NCBI GenBank assembly: GCA_964447445.1
Contig: CAYUSW010000098.1
Coordinates: 1 to 7,405, forward strand
Origin: CAIOGO01 sp964447445
GTDB lineage: Bacteria > Bipolaricaulota > Bipolaricaulia > UBA7950 > UBA9294
Length of the DNA: 7,405 bases
Direction of reading: 5' to 3'
Part shown: in pieces, positions 1-6,534 of the stretch
How positions within the stretch are numbered: the stretch's first letter is position 1
How the letters are laid out: each line of letters begins with the position of its first letter
Position numbers and translations under genes: made by a program
The notes under the pieces: generated by a model
What the model was told of the DNA's origin: nothing
Databases searched by the model: none
The model's input: the letters and a program-made list of their open reading frames with translations, nothing else

Positions 1-615
1 CGCTTCGCAGGCCAGGTAGAGGTTCTGGCAAACGTGACCGGCGTCCAGATAGAGATAGCGGTAGCCGCGCTCTCCGTACCGCCAGGTCATCCGCTCCCGC
101 ACCGCCACCCAGGCCCACGTGGCCGCGGCCTCTTCGATCATCTTCTGGCCGAGGCAAGCGCCGACCAGCTCGCCCGACGAGACGGAGAGCGACGTTGCCG
201 CAAGGAGTCGGTGCGTCTGCGCCAGGTACTGATAGACGCCCGCGGGAAGTCCCGTGACGCGATTCACCACGAGCAGCGTCTCGAACGCGTGCCGAGCTCC
301 CGCCGAAGGGACCGTGCGGAAGGTCACCGCGTTCTTCCAAACGCGGTCTACGCCCTGCGTAGCCCACAGGAGAGCCGACAGCTCAACGAGAGACAGAGGC
401 TCGTTCGAGTACTCGCGCGCGCTGCGGCGCGAGCGGATCGCGCTTGAAAGGGGGATCTCGCCCCAGGCCGTCTCAACCCTCGGAAGCTCGATCTCGCCTC
501 CCTCGAACAGCCTCACCTCAAGAGGCGGAGCAGGCATGCCCCGCTTCTGGCCCGAGACGCCGAGCCGCTCGATGGTCGTATCCGCTTGAAACCGCCGTCC
601 GATCGACTCCTCCAT
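1..615 (-). CDS. SagB-type nitroreductase/dehydrogenase, 3' end beyond window
   Basis: The minus strand reads 205 codons without a stop from ATG at 615 to the left edge, so the C-terminus is missing. The start follows GGAGGAGG on the minus strand, close upstream. The protein matches the SagB/ThcOx-like nitroreductase family: SRRSAREYS (residues 62-70, the usual N-terminal FMN-contact segment), VPSAGARHAFETLLVVNR (102-119), GLPAGVYQY (122-130) followed by H135, and YRYLYLDAGHVCQNLYLA (185-202). Family members bind FMN; in SagB proper the enzyme oxidises azolines to azoles in modified peptides, but many stand-alone homologues have no known substrate. No YcaO cyclase or precursor peptide gene is visible here, and neighbours to the left are out of view, so a role in peptide modification cannot be claimed. 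No signal peptide is seen, so it is probably cytoplasmic. Single-domain members run about 220-250 residues, so perhaps 20-45 residues are missing. Family call firm, substrate unknown. Confidence 0.88.
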   Translation of the reverse strand, partial: MEESIGRRFQADTTIERLGVSGQKRGMPAPPLEVRLFEGGEIELPRVETAWGEIPLSSAIRSRRSAREYSNEPLSLVELSALLWATQGVDRVWKNAVTFRTVPSAGARHAFETLLVVNRVTGLPAGVYQYLAQTHRLLAATSLSVSSGELVGACLGQKMIEEAAATWAWVAVRERMTWRYGERGYRYLYLDAGHVCQNLYLACEA

Positions 616-674
616 GGACTCCTCCTCCCGAAAGCACCCCTTCACCGTCACTTCCTCATCTCGTGGAGGGTATC

Positions 675-680
675 TATACT
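675..680 (+). promoter_or_regulatory. -10-like hexamer upstream of the dockerin/CARDB gene
   Basis: TATACT matches TATAAT at five of six positions and lies about 92 bp upstream of the start at 772. No convincing -35 element is present; the hexamer 17 bp upstream, TTCCTC, matches only TT. It overlaps the candidate minus-strand -10, so if both are real the two divergent genes would compete for polymerase here. Confidence 0.25.
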
Positions 681-704
681 AGGTAGGCGCATCGGCCTCC
701 GCAA
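676..704 (-). promoter_or_regulatory. possible sigma70-like promoter for the SagB-type gene
   Basis: On the minus strand TTGCGG (699-704) is followed after exactly 17 bp by TAGTAT (676-681), about 60 bp upstream of the nitroreductase ATG. Matches to TTGACA and TATAAT are only partial (3/6 and 4/6). The spacing, and the location in the one AT-richer patch of the divergent intergenic region, are what support it. Confidence 0.3.
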
Positions 705-760
705 CCTATCGCAAGAGGGCGAAGAAAGAGGTGGCGTCCGGCGGAGGCAACGCTCGACGA

Positions 761-766
761 AGGAGG
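761..766 (+). promoter_or_regulatory. ribosome binding site fixing the start at 772
   Basis: A perfect AGGAGG ends five bases before ATG 772. The open frame extends upstream to an ATG at 586, but that would place 62 residues before a textbook signal peptide and run into the divergent gene's start region. This site and the signal peptide together select 772. Confidence 0.85.
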
Positions 767-771
767 CTCCT

Positions 772-2418
772 ATGAGACGGTGGTGGCTTCTGGCCGGACT
801 TGCGCTCTTGGCATGGGCGGCCGCCGCGCCGGCGCAAGAAGGCGGGCTTCAAGGCTATGTCAGGGACGACCTTCAACTGATCAGCCAGCAGAGCTTGCCT
901 GGATGGTCGGAGCGGTGGACCGGGCCCGTGGAAGCGGCAACGATCCTCGCGTGGTACACGGAGCATGGGTACAGCCGTTTTGTCGGCGATCTGAATGGCG
1001 ACGGCAAGGTGGACGAACTGGACACGATCGAGTTGGCCGATGACTTCGGTCGACTCTCGATGGCAACCCAAACACCGCGGGGAACCACCGACGCGCGCCT
1101 TGTGCTCGGGTTGGCGCACTACGTCGGCGGGCTCTATCCCAACGAGTTCGTCCTCAAGATCTACGATGCAGGATTCCCGGGCGAGGTCGCGGCAGAGGGC
1201 CTCGGCACGTACTCCCCGACCATGGTTCCCGGCATTCTGTTGGACGCGAAGCCGGATCCGACGATCGCCGCGTACGAACTCGAGATGGAGGGCGCCGAGG
1301 GTGTCATCCTCGGACTGAACGACGTCCCCGGCTCGAACAACACGTACCTCGCCGGGCGGTCGCTCCTCTACCAGAAGACGCCGGAGGGGTACACGCCGAT
1401 CGACCTTGCGTGGTCCGAGGAAGACCGCTGGCAGACGGGAGCCCAGGGACAGGTCCTCGAAACCTTCGGTCGGACGAGTGACCAGTTCTACCTCGACTAC
1501 CGCGGGCAGTGGACTCCGGTGGAGTTCCTGCTCGCCCTCTCGCCACAGCGCGAGGTGAGCATCGAGGGCAAGCCGGAGCCCTGTCCGGAAGACGCCATCG
1601 CGTACGATGTCACGGAGACCCCGACCCGCTACGGCCGCGTGTCGATTGCCGAATGCGTGACGCGCGAGACCATCGCCGGCGCTCCCCCACTGGACACGTA
1701 CACGTACTCCGTCACGAACGTCGACTTCGTCTTCGCGGGCTGCGGGATCTGCCTGTTCTTCATTCCGAACCCCTTCGGCTTCACAACGGTGGACATGACC
1801 GGCCCTCCCTTCTGGATGGTTCACGCCGGCTGGGGCGGCTGGTGGTGGAGAGCGCCGTCCGGATCGTGCGGGATTCGCTCCGGCGAGACCGGCATCTTCT
1901 CTTTCACGATCTTCGGCCCGAGCACCGACACCGCGGTGACCGGCGCCGTGGCTCCGTGCCCACCGAGTCTCCCGACCATCGCGCGTGTGGAGCTGCCCAT
2001 GGTGGCCGTGCGAACCACCGGACCGTCGGAGTGGAAGCCTGAAGACGGAGACCATCCGGGCGGCGACTGCCCCGACCTGACTCTCCGAATCAAGAGTGCC
2101 AAGTGCACGATGTCGCCGACCGGCGGCCAGTACCAGGTCGAGGTGACCGCCACGATCATCAACGTAGGCGGGGCGACGGCAAACGGCATCTTCGTGCGAT
2201 TTGAGAGTTCCTCGGGCAACGACACGGACATCATTGCTTCGCTGGATCCGGGAGAGTCCGCCGATGCGGACTTCTCGCTCAGTTTCTCCGCCAACCAGAC
2301 GCCGGATTGCCCGCTCGACTTCACCGTGGAAGTGGATCCCTACAACACGATCACCGAGTGCAACGAAGACAACAACGAAGTGGAAGGAAGCCTAGCCTGC
2401 CCAGGCTGTCGTCCCTAG
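772..2418 (+). CDS. exported protein with dockerin-like calcium loop and C-terminal CARDB domain
   Basis: This is a 548-residue exported protein. Residues 1-21 form a signal peptide (RR, a hydrophobic core, then APA before Q22). D73-x-N75-x-D77-G78-x-V80-D81-x-x-D84 fits a type I dockerin/EF-hand-like calcium loop, but only one copy is present, whereas true dockerins have two. The region around residues 45-200 (TGPVEAATILAWY at 50-62, then GVILGL and NNTYLAGRS near 189-197) recalls C39-like cysteine peptidases with Thr where the catalytic Cys would be; this is a weak resemblance. The middle part is unrecognised and includes a Trp/Gly-rich patch (GWGGWWWR, 353-360). Residues 432-540 look like a CARDB domain: CPDL at the start, a LDPGESADADF-like strand, then VDPYNTITECNEDNNE. 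CARDB is a beta-sandwich of surface proteins. The protein ends in ACPGCRP. It is monocistronic, being followed by a strong terminator. A structural or binding role at the cell surface is inferred. Confidence 0.85.
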   Translation: MRRWWLLAGLALLAWAAAAPAQEGGLQGYVRDDLQLISQQSLPGWSERWTGPVEAATILAWYTEHGYSRFVGDLNGDGKVDELDTIELADDFGRLSMATQTPRGTTDARLVLGLAHYVGGLYPNEFVLKIYDAGFPGEVAAEGLGTYSPTMVPGILLDAKPDPTIAAYELEMEGAEGVILGLNDVPGSNNTYLAGRSLLYQKTPEGYTPIDLAWSEEDRWQTGAQGQVLETFGRTSDQFYLDYRGQWTPVEFLLALSPQREVSIEGKPEPCPEDAIAYDVTETPTRYGRVSIAECVTRETIAGAPPLDTYTYSVTNVDFVFAGCGICLFFIPNPFGFTTVDMTGPPFWMVHAGWGGWWWRAPSGSCGIRSGETGIFSFTIFGPSTDTAVTGAVAPCPPSLPTIARVELPMVAVRTTGPSEWKPEDGDHPGGDCPDLTLRIKSAKCTMSPTGGQYQVEVTATIINVGGATANGIFVRFESSSGNDTDIIASLDPGESADADFSLSFSANQTPDCPLDFTVEVDPYNTITECNEDNNEVEGSLACPGCRP

Positions 2419-2438
2419 CTTCCATCCGATCGAGGAGA

Positions 2439-2471
2439 GACCCGCGCCCGTTCTCGGGGCGCGGGTCTTTT
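2439..2471 (+). terminator. strong intrinsic terminator
   Basis: An 11-bp perfect GC-rich stem has arms GACCCGCGCCC (2439-2449) and GGGCGCGGGTC (2457-2467), a seven-base loop and four T residues (2468-2471). It begins 20 bp after the TAG of the dockerin/CARDB gene and insulates it from the next gene. Confidence 0.93.
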
Positions 2472-2524
2472 CCCCTCCCCGCTCGCCCTCGCGTATCATC
2501 TGGCGCGACGCGTGAAGGAGGCCC

Positions 2525-2884
2525 ATGAACCGCACGCTTCGGACGCTTGCTCTCGTGGCCGTTGTCGGAGTGCTGGTCGCGACCCTCGTTCTCATCGTGT
2601 CCGTTGCCAGGAACGGAGTCCGCATTTCCTACTCGGGAGACGTTCGCGTCCTCGGGATTCCGCAGGAGATCAGGCTGCGGCTCGACGAGCCCGTCCGCCT
2701 CTCGATGCCCGACGGAACGACACTCGCCGCGACGGTGACCGGGGCGCAGACGGGACCCGTCACGCTGGCGTTCGCGTCGGCGTTGTGCCCGACGTGCGGC
2801 TCGCCGATGCTTCCCGTTCGCTTCAGCATGCTGACCGGAAAGATCGGCTGGGCATGCCCGCAGTGCGACGCTCTTGAGCCGTAA
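2525..2884 (+). CDS. small single-span membrane protein with C-terminal zinc ribbon
   Basis: This encodes 119 residues. An Arg-containing N-terminus is followed by a hydrophobic helix at about residues 8-28, which could be a membrane anchor or an uncleaved signal. A polar middle part rich in beta-strand-like sequence (about 32-85) comes next. Two CxxC pairs, C88-PT-C91 and C111-PQ-C114, are spaced as in a zinc ribbon and lie almost at the C-terminus. I do not recognise a named family. A strong AAGGAGG (2515-2521) precedes the ATG, though only three bases separate them, which is short. The gene sits just after a terminator, so it needs its own promoter; TATCAT at 2494-2499 is a weak -10 candidate without a matching -35. 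It is convergent with the phospholipase D-like gene, with 5 bp between stop codons. Function is unknown; metal binding by the four cysteines is inferred. An overlapping frame from 2512 is shorter on evidence. Confidence 0.78.
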   Translation: MNRTLRTLALVAVVGVLVATLVLIVSVARNGVRISYSGDVRVLGIPQEIRLRLDEPVRLSMPDGTTLAATVTGAQTGPVTLAFASALCPTCGSPMLPVRFSMLTGKIGWACPQCDALEP

Positions 2885-2889
2885 GCCTA

Positions 2890-3999
2890 TCAGGGGGCAA
2901 TCCCGCGACCCTCGCTCCAGAGGTCGGCGAAGTAGCTCTCGAACGTCGCGGCAACTTCCGGCACGCGGAGCAGAGCGACATTCGCCTCGACGTTCTTCTC
3001 GACGGAGTAGTAGTTCCAGTTCGTCGACCCGAGGACGACGCTTTCCCCGTCTACAATGACGAGTTTCGCGTGTGTCGTGACGTCCGGGGCGTCGAAACGG
3101 ACTTCCACGCCGTTCTGATAGAGGAAGATGGCGCTCTCCAGGTTCGCTCGCGCCGAGTCAGCGTACAGGCTGCAGTCATCGATGAGGATCCGCACCTCGA
3201 GGCCGCGGCGAGCCGCAAGAATGAGCTCGTCGACCAGCGCGCTCGTCACGCTGTCCGCGAACTGCGGGTAGACTGATACCCGGTAGAGTACGGCGTGCAC
3301 GGATCTCCTCGCGTGGGACAGAAGGTCGAGCACGAATCGCCCATAGATCGCCGACTCCCCGGCATCGGGCAGCGCGACGATCGTCGGCCCGTCGGCCGGA
3401 ATCTCGATCCCTTCGAGCGTCATCGCCGGAGGCGCGTTCGGGTTTGCCCACAAGCGATCGAAGAACTGCGAGAACGCCGCCGCAACGCGCTCGTCGTCGA
3501 TCCGGACGTCCGCCTGGCGATGCTCGAACAGGGCGTAATGGTTCCAGTTCGTGGATCCGACGATGACGATCGCGCCATCCACGACCGCCAGTTTGGCGTG
3601 CGTCGTCGTTGCCGCATCGTCCATCCGCGCATCGATTCCCCGAGCGCGGAGGAACGCGATCGCTTCAGCGTTCCCCTCGGTGATCGAGGGCTCGAAGTCG
3701 CTCGCGTCGAGAAGCACGCGGACCGACACGCCACGGGTACGCGCGTCGACGAGCGCGTCGACCACCGGATCGTCTTTCGTCTTCAGAGTGGACATCAGGA
3801 CGTCGATGGACGCGGACGCCCCGCCGAACGCCGCAGCGGCCGCGTCGCAGTAGACACAGGGGGCTTCACGCCCGACGAGCGGCCAGACCGTCGTGTCGGC
3901 CGCTGACACCATCCCGATCACGGGAACAACGATCCAGGCCAGCGCAACGGCCGCCGCACGCAAGCCCCTTCTGGTGCGCGCCTTTCTTGGAGTCGGCAT
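2890..3999 (-). CDS. exported phospholipase D superfamily protein with two HKD motifs
   Basis: With the start at 3999 this is a 369-residue protein. Residues 1-33 form a long signal peptide: basic RTRR, a hydrophobic stretch AWIVVPVIG, then VSA before A34. A Tat-like reading of TRRGLR is possible but weak. Two homologous halves each carry a complete HxKxxxxD motif, H134/K136/D141 and H310/K312/D317, each followed by GSTNWN. In this superfamily the two HKD motifs form one active site and the first-acting His makes a phospho-enzyme intermediate. Known members cleave phospholipids or nucleic acids or make cardiolipin; the substrate cannot be told here. A CxxC (C48, C51) lies just after the signal peptide. 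The open frame extends to ATG 4038, but that reading overlaps the divergent protease start and puts extra residues before the signal peptide. No good ribosome binding site precedes 3999, so the start is less certain than the gene. Confidence 0.9.
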   Translation of the reverse strand: MPTPRKARTRRGLRAAAVALAWIVVPVIGMVSAADTTVWPLVGREAPCVYCDAAAAAFGGASASIDVLMSTLKTKDDPVVDALVDARTRGVSVRVLLDASDFEPSITEGNAEAIAFLRARGIDARMDDAATTTHAKLAVVDGAIVIVGSTNWNHYALFEHRQADVRIDDERVAAAFSQFFDRLWANPNAPPAMTLEGIEIPADGPTIVALPDAGESAIYGRFVLDLLSHARRSVHAVLYRVSVYPQFADSVTSALVDELILAARRGLEVRILIDDCSLYADSARANLESAIFLYQNGVEVRFDAPDVTTHAKLVIVDGESVVLGSTNWNYYSVEKNVEANVALLRVPEVAATFESYFADLWSEGRGIAP

Positions 4000-4005
4000 C
4001 TTCGA

Positions 4006-4011
4006 TAGAAT
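4006..4011 (+). promoter_or_regulatory. -10-like hexamer for the Lon-like protease gene
   Basis: TAGAAT matches TATAAT at five of six positions and sits 19 bp before ATG 4031. Its predicted start point falls at the edge of the ribosome binding site, giving a leader of about 13 bases. No good -35 is seen at 16-18 bp. It overlaps the -10 of the candidate minus-strand promoter, so the two genes may be mutually exclusive or share a regulator. Confidence 0.3.
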
Positions 4012-4038
4012 CCTAGACAAGGAGAACTCCATGGTCAA
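4010..4038 (-). promoter_or_regulatory. candidate promoter for the phospholipase D-like gene
   Basis: On the minus strand TTGACC (4033-4038, 5/6 match to the -35 consensus) and TAGGAT (4010-4015, 4/6 match to the -10) are separated by exactly 17 bp. Transcription would start near 4003, only a few bases before ATG 3999, which would make the mRNA leaderless or nearly so. The -35 lies over the first codons of the divergent protease gene. Confidence 0.4.
4019..4024 (+). promoter_or_regulatory. ribosome binding site fixing the protease start at 4031
   Basis: AAGGAG lies six bases before ATG 4031. The frame is open back to ATG 3893, but the extra 46 residues would be encoded antisense to the phospholipase D-like signal peptide and do not match the family N-terminus, whereas MVKELASHELRYTCNP does. 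Confidence 0.82.
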
Positions 4039-6484
4039 AGAATTGGCGAGTCACGAACTGCGCTACACCTGCAATCCGGCACCGTTCGCCTTTCGGACGA
4101 CCGCCGACCTCGAACCGCTCGACGAGATCATCGGCCAAGAGCGGGCCGTCGAGGCGCTGAAGCTTGGGCTGGGCATCAAGGACGTGAAGAGCCGCTACAA
4201 CATCTACGTGGCGGGAGACCCCGGAACTGGGAAGATGTCGGCGGTCGAGCGCTTCCTCGGCCGAGCCAGCGAGGGCGAGCCTGCGCCGCCCGACTTGTGC
4301 TACGTGCACAACTTCGAGAGTCCCTACAACCCAAGATGCCTGGAGCTCCCGGCGGGGAAGGGACGTCAGTTCCGGAGCGAACTCGAACAGCACATCAAGC
4401 GGCTTCAACGTGAGATCCCCAAACTGCTTGAGTCCGACGAGTTCAAGGCGCGATCGAAGAAGATCCTCGAACGGTTTGGCGAGCGGCGCACGACGAAGCT
4501 CGACGAGATGGAGGCCCGCTGCCGCGAGCTCGGGTTTGCCATCCAACGCACGCCGATCGGCATCAACACGCTTCCGCTTCGCGACAACGGTGAGCCGCTG
4601 AGCCAGGAGGAGTACGACGCTCTGCCCAAGGAGAAGCGCGACGCAATCCGCGAGCGCCAAGGCGAGGTCCAGGGGGTCATCCAGGAACGCTTGCAGGCCG
4701 TCGCGCAACTGGACGAGGAGCGGGAGGAGGAGGTCAAGACGCTGGCGAAGGAAGCCGTGCTGTTCATGATCGAGCCCCACTTCGCGCAGCTTGAGAGCCG
4801 CTTCGAGGGCCTCCCCCGGGTGATCGAGCACCTCCACGCGGTGAAGCAGAGCGTCGCCGACAGTCTCGAGGACTTCCAGAACAACTCTTCCCAGGCAAAG
4901 AAGTCGCCCTTCCCGTTCTCGATGCCACAGCAGAGCGACCCGTTCAAGCGCTACGCCGTGAATCTGCTCGTCGACCACGGCGACACGCACGGCGCCCCCG
5001 TGGTGGTCGAACACAACGCGACGTACCCGAATCTGTTCGGGTCGATCGAACGCCGAGTCCAGATGGGCATCGCGATCACCGACTTCACAATGATCAAGCC
5101 AGGCTCCCTGCATCGCGCCAACGGCGGGTACCTCGTGCTGAACGCGAACAACCTCTTCCGCCTCGGCATCAGTTGGGAGGCTCTGAAGATCGCCATCAAG
5201 CGGCGCGAGATCCAGATCGAGGATCCCTGGCAGATGCTCGGCTACTCGACGACCGAGGGGCTCCGCCCCGAGGCCGTGCCGTTCCGCATCAAGCTGATCA
5301 TCATCGGCAGCCCGCTCATCTACGAGCTTCTCCACTTCTACGACGAGGACTTTTCGAAGCTGTTTAACGTCAAGGTCGACTTCGGAACCGAGATGGACCG
5401 CACGCCCGGGCACGAGCAGGAGTTGGCGCGCTTCCTCGCCGGCTGCGCGGCGGAGGATCCGACGGTTCTGCCGTTCACGCCGTCCGGCGTCGCGCGCATG
5501 GTCGAATACGCGGTGGAACTCGCCGGAGACCAGAAGAAGCTGTCATGCCAATTCGCCAACGTGGTTTCGATTGCCAAGGAGGCATCGTACTGGGCGCGCG
5601 TCGGCGGCTCGCCCCACGTCGACCGCGACCACGCCGAGCGAGCCATCGCCGAGCGCGACCATCGCCTCGCCCGCATCGACGAGAAGATCCGCGAGATGAT
5701 CGCCCGAGGGCAGCTGTTCATCGACACAGACGGCGAGCGAGTCGGCCAGTTGAACGGACTCGCCGTCCTCCAGCTCGGCGAGTACGCGTTTGGCAAGCCG
5801 TCGCGGATCACGGCCACGGCCCAGGCTGGGAAGGGCGGCATTGTGGACATCGAGCGCGAGGCCAAGCTCGGCGGCAACACGCACGCGAAAGGCATCCTCA
5901 TCCTCAAGGGATACTTGGGCGAGCGCTTCGCGAGAGAGAAGCCGCTCTCGTTCACCGCACATCTGACGTTCGAGCAGAGCTACTCGATGATCGACGGCGA
6001 TAGCGCGTCGAGCGCCGAGCTGTACGCGCTCTTGTCGGCTTTGTCCGGAGTGCCGCTGCGCCAGGGCCTGGCTGTCACCGGCTCGGTGAACCAGCGAGGC
6101 GAGATCCAGCCGATCGGTGGCGTGAACGAGAAGATCGAGGGCTTCTTCCGCGCCTGCCGCGAACGCGGACTCACTGGCCATCAGGGGGTCCTGATCCCGC
6201 GCACCAACATCGACAACCTGATGCTGTCGAGGGAAGTGGTCGAGGCGGTCGAGGCGGCCGCGTTTCACATCTACCCGGTCTCCACCATCGAGGAAGGAAT
6301 CGAGATCCTCACCGGCGCCGCCGCCGGAACTCCCGATGAAGCGGGCACCTTCCCGGCGGACAGCGTCTTCGGCCGTGTCGCGGCGCGTCTCGCCGCGATG
6401 CGCCCGGTGGAGGAGACGAAGGGAAACGGGGAGAACGAGAAGAGGCCGGCTCTGGATGCGAGCGAGGACTCGGCGCCCGCATGA
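4031..6484 (+). CDS. Lon-like AAA+ serine protease (S16, AAA_32/LonB-LonC type)
   Basis: The 817-residue product has the layout of Lon-like proteases with an AAA_32 module and no N-terminal substrate domain. It starts with the family signature RYTCNP...LEPLDEIIGQERAVEALKLG. Walker A is G62-DPGTG-K68, but the next residue, normally Thr/Ser, is Met69. A charged, probably coiled-coil insertion spans about residues 110-290. The Walker-B-like strand HRANGGYLVLNANNLF (361-376) has N371 and A372 where LonB has Asp-Glu. SPLIYELLHFYDEDFSKLFNVKVDF follows the usual sensor region. The S16 protease domain has catalytic Ser658 in DGDSASSAEL and Lys701 in GGVNEKIE, 43 residues apart as in E. coli Lon (Ser679/Lys722). 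A low-complexity tail follows about residue 770. No signal peptide or membrane helix is seen, so it is cytoplasmic. It degrades unfolded or specific proteins; how far it depends on ATP is uncertain. Probably co-transcribed with the downstream lipoprotein gene. Confidence 0.95.
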   Translation: MVKELASHELRYTCNPAPFAFRTTADLEPLDEIIGQERAVEALKLGLGIKDVKSRYNIYVAGDPGTGKMSAVERFLGRASEGEPAPPDLCYVHNFESPYNPRCLELPAGKGRQFRSELEQHIKRLQREIPKLLESDEFKARSKKILERFGERRTTKLDEMEARCRELGFAIQRTPIGINTLPLRDNGEPLSQEEYDALPKEKRDAIRERQGEVQGVIQERLQAVAQLDEEREEEVKTLAKEAVLFMIEPHFAQLESRFEGLPRVIEHLHAVKQSVADSLEDFQNNSSQAKKSPFPFSMPQQSDPFKRYAVNLLVDHGDTHGAPVVVEHNATYPNLFGSIERRVQMGIAITDFTMIKPGSLHRANGGYLVLNANNLFRLGISWEALKIAIKRREIQIEDPWQMLGYSTTEGLRPEAVPFRIKLIIIGSPLIYELLHFYDEDFSKLFNVKVDFGTEMDRTPGHEQELARFLAGCAAEDPTVLPFTPSGVARMVEYAVELAGDQKKLSCQFANVVSIAKEASYWARVGGSPHVDRDHAERAIAERDHRLARIDEKIREMIARGQLFIDTDGERVGQLNGLAVLQLGEYAFGKPSRITATAQAGKGGIVDIEREAKLGGNTHAKGILILKGYLGERFAREKPLSFTAHLTFEQSYSMIDGDSASSAELYALLSALSGVPLRQGLAVTGSVNQRGEIQPIGGVNEKIEGFFRACRERGLTGHQGVLIPRTNIDNLMLSREVVEAVEAAAFHIYPVSTIEEGIEILTGAAAGTPDEAGTFPADSVFGRVAARLAAMRPVEETKGNGENEKRPALDASEDSAPA

Positions 6485-6521
6485 GCCGCACCGCGCGGAG
6501 CGATAGAGGGCAAGGAACGAC

Positions 6522-6530
6522 AAGGGGAGA
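6522..6530 (+). promoter_or_regulatory. ribosome binding site selecting start 6535 of the PKD lipoprotein
   Basis: AAGGGGAGA sits just before ATG 6535. An in-frame ATG at 6481 overlaps the protease stop as ATGA, which would suit translational coupling, but it adds 18 polar residues before a normal lipoprotein signal. The purine-rich site favours 6535. Confidence 0.7.
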
Positions 6531-6534
6531 GCAC

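Noticed and set aside
34..686. Plus-strand frames over the left end
   Set aside because: They are antisense to the SagB-type gene, whose family motifs and ribosome binding site are clear on the minus strand.
586..771. Upstream in-frame extension of the dockerin/CARDB protein
   Set aside because: It would bury the signal peptide behind 62 residues; AGGAGG sits right before ATG 772.
988..1023. True dockerin (cellulosome) domain
   Set aside because: Only one calcium loop is present and no second repeat could be found, so only a dockerin-like loop is claimed.
706..2055. Minus-strand frame of 449 codons
   Set aside because: It is antisense to the dockerin/CARDB gene, Arg-rich, without recognisable domains; a codon-bias shadow.
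4000..4038. Longer N-terminus of the phospholipase D-like protein from ATG 4038 or 4032
   Set aside because: It overlaps the divergent protease start and adds non-signal residues before the signal peptide; kept only as an alternative.
4013..5413. Minus-strand frame of 466 codons
   Set aside because: It is a shadow of the Lon-like protease, whose family motifs are unambiguous on the plus strand.
5543..6523. Minus-strand frame of 326 codons
   Set aside because: It is antisense to the Lon proteolytic domain and has no recognisable domain.
6481..6534. Upstream start of the PKD lipoprotein overlapping the protease stop (ATGA)
   Set aside because: Translational coupling is possible, but the lipoprotein signal begins at 6535 with its own ribosome binding site.
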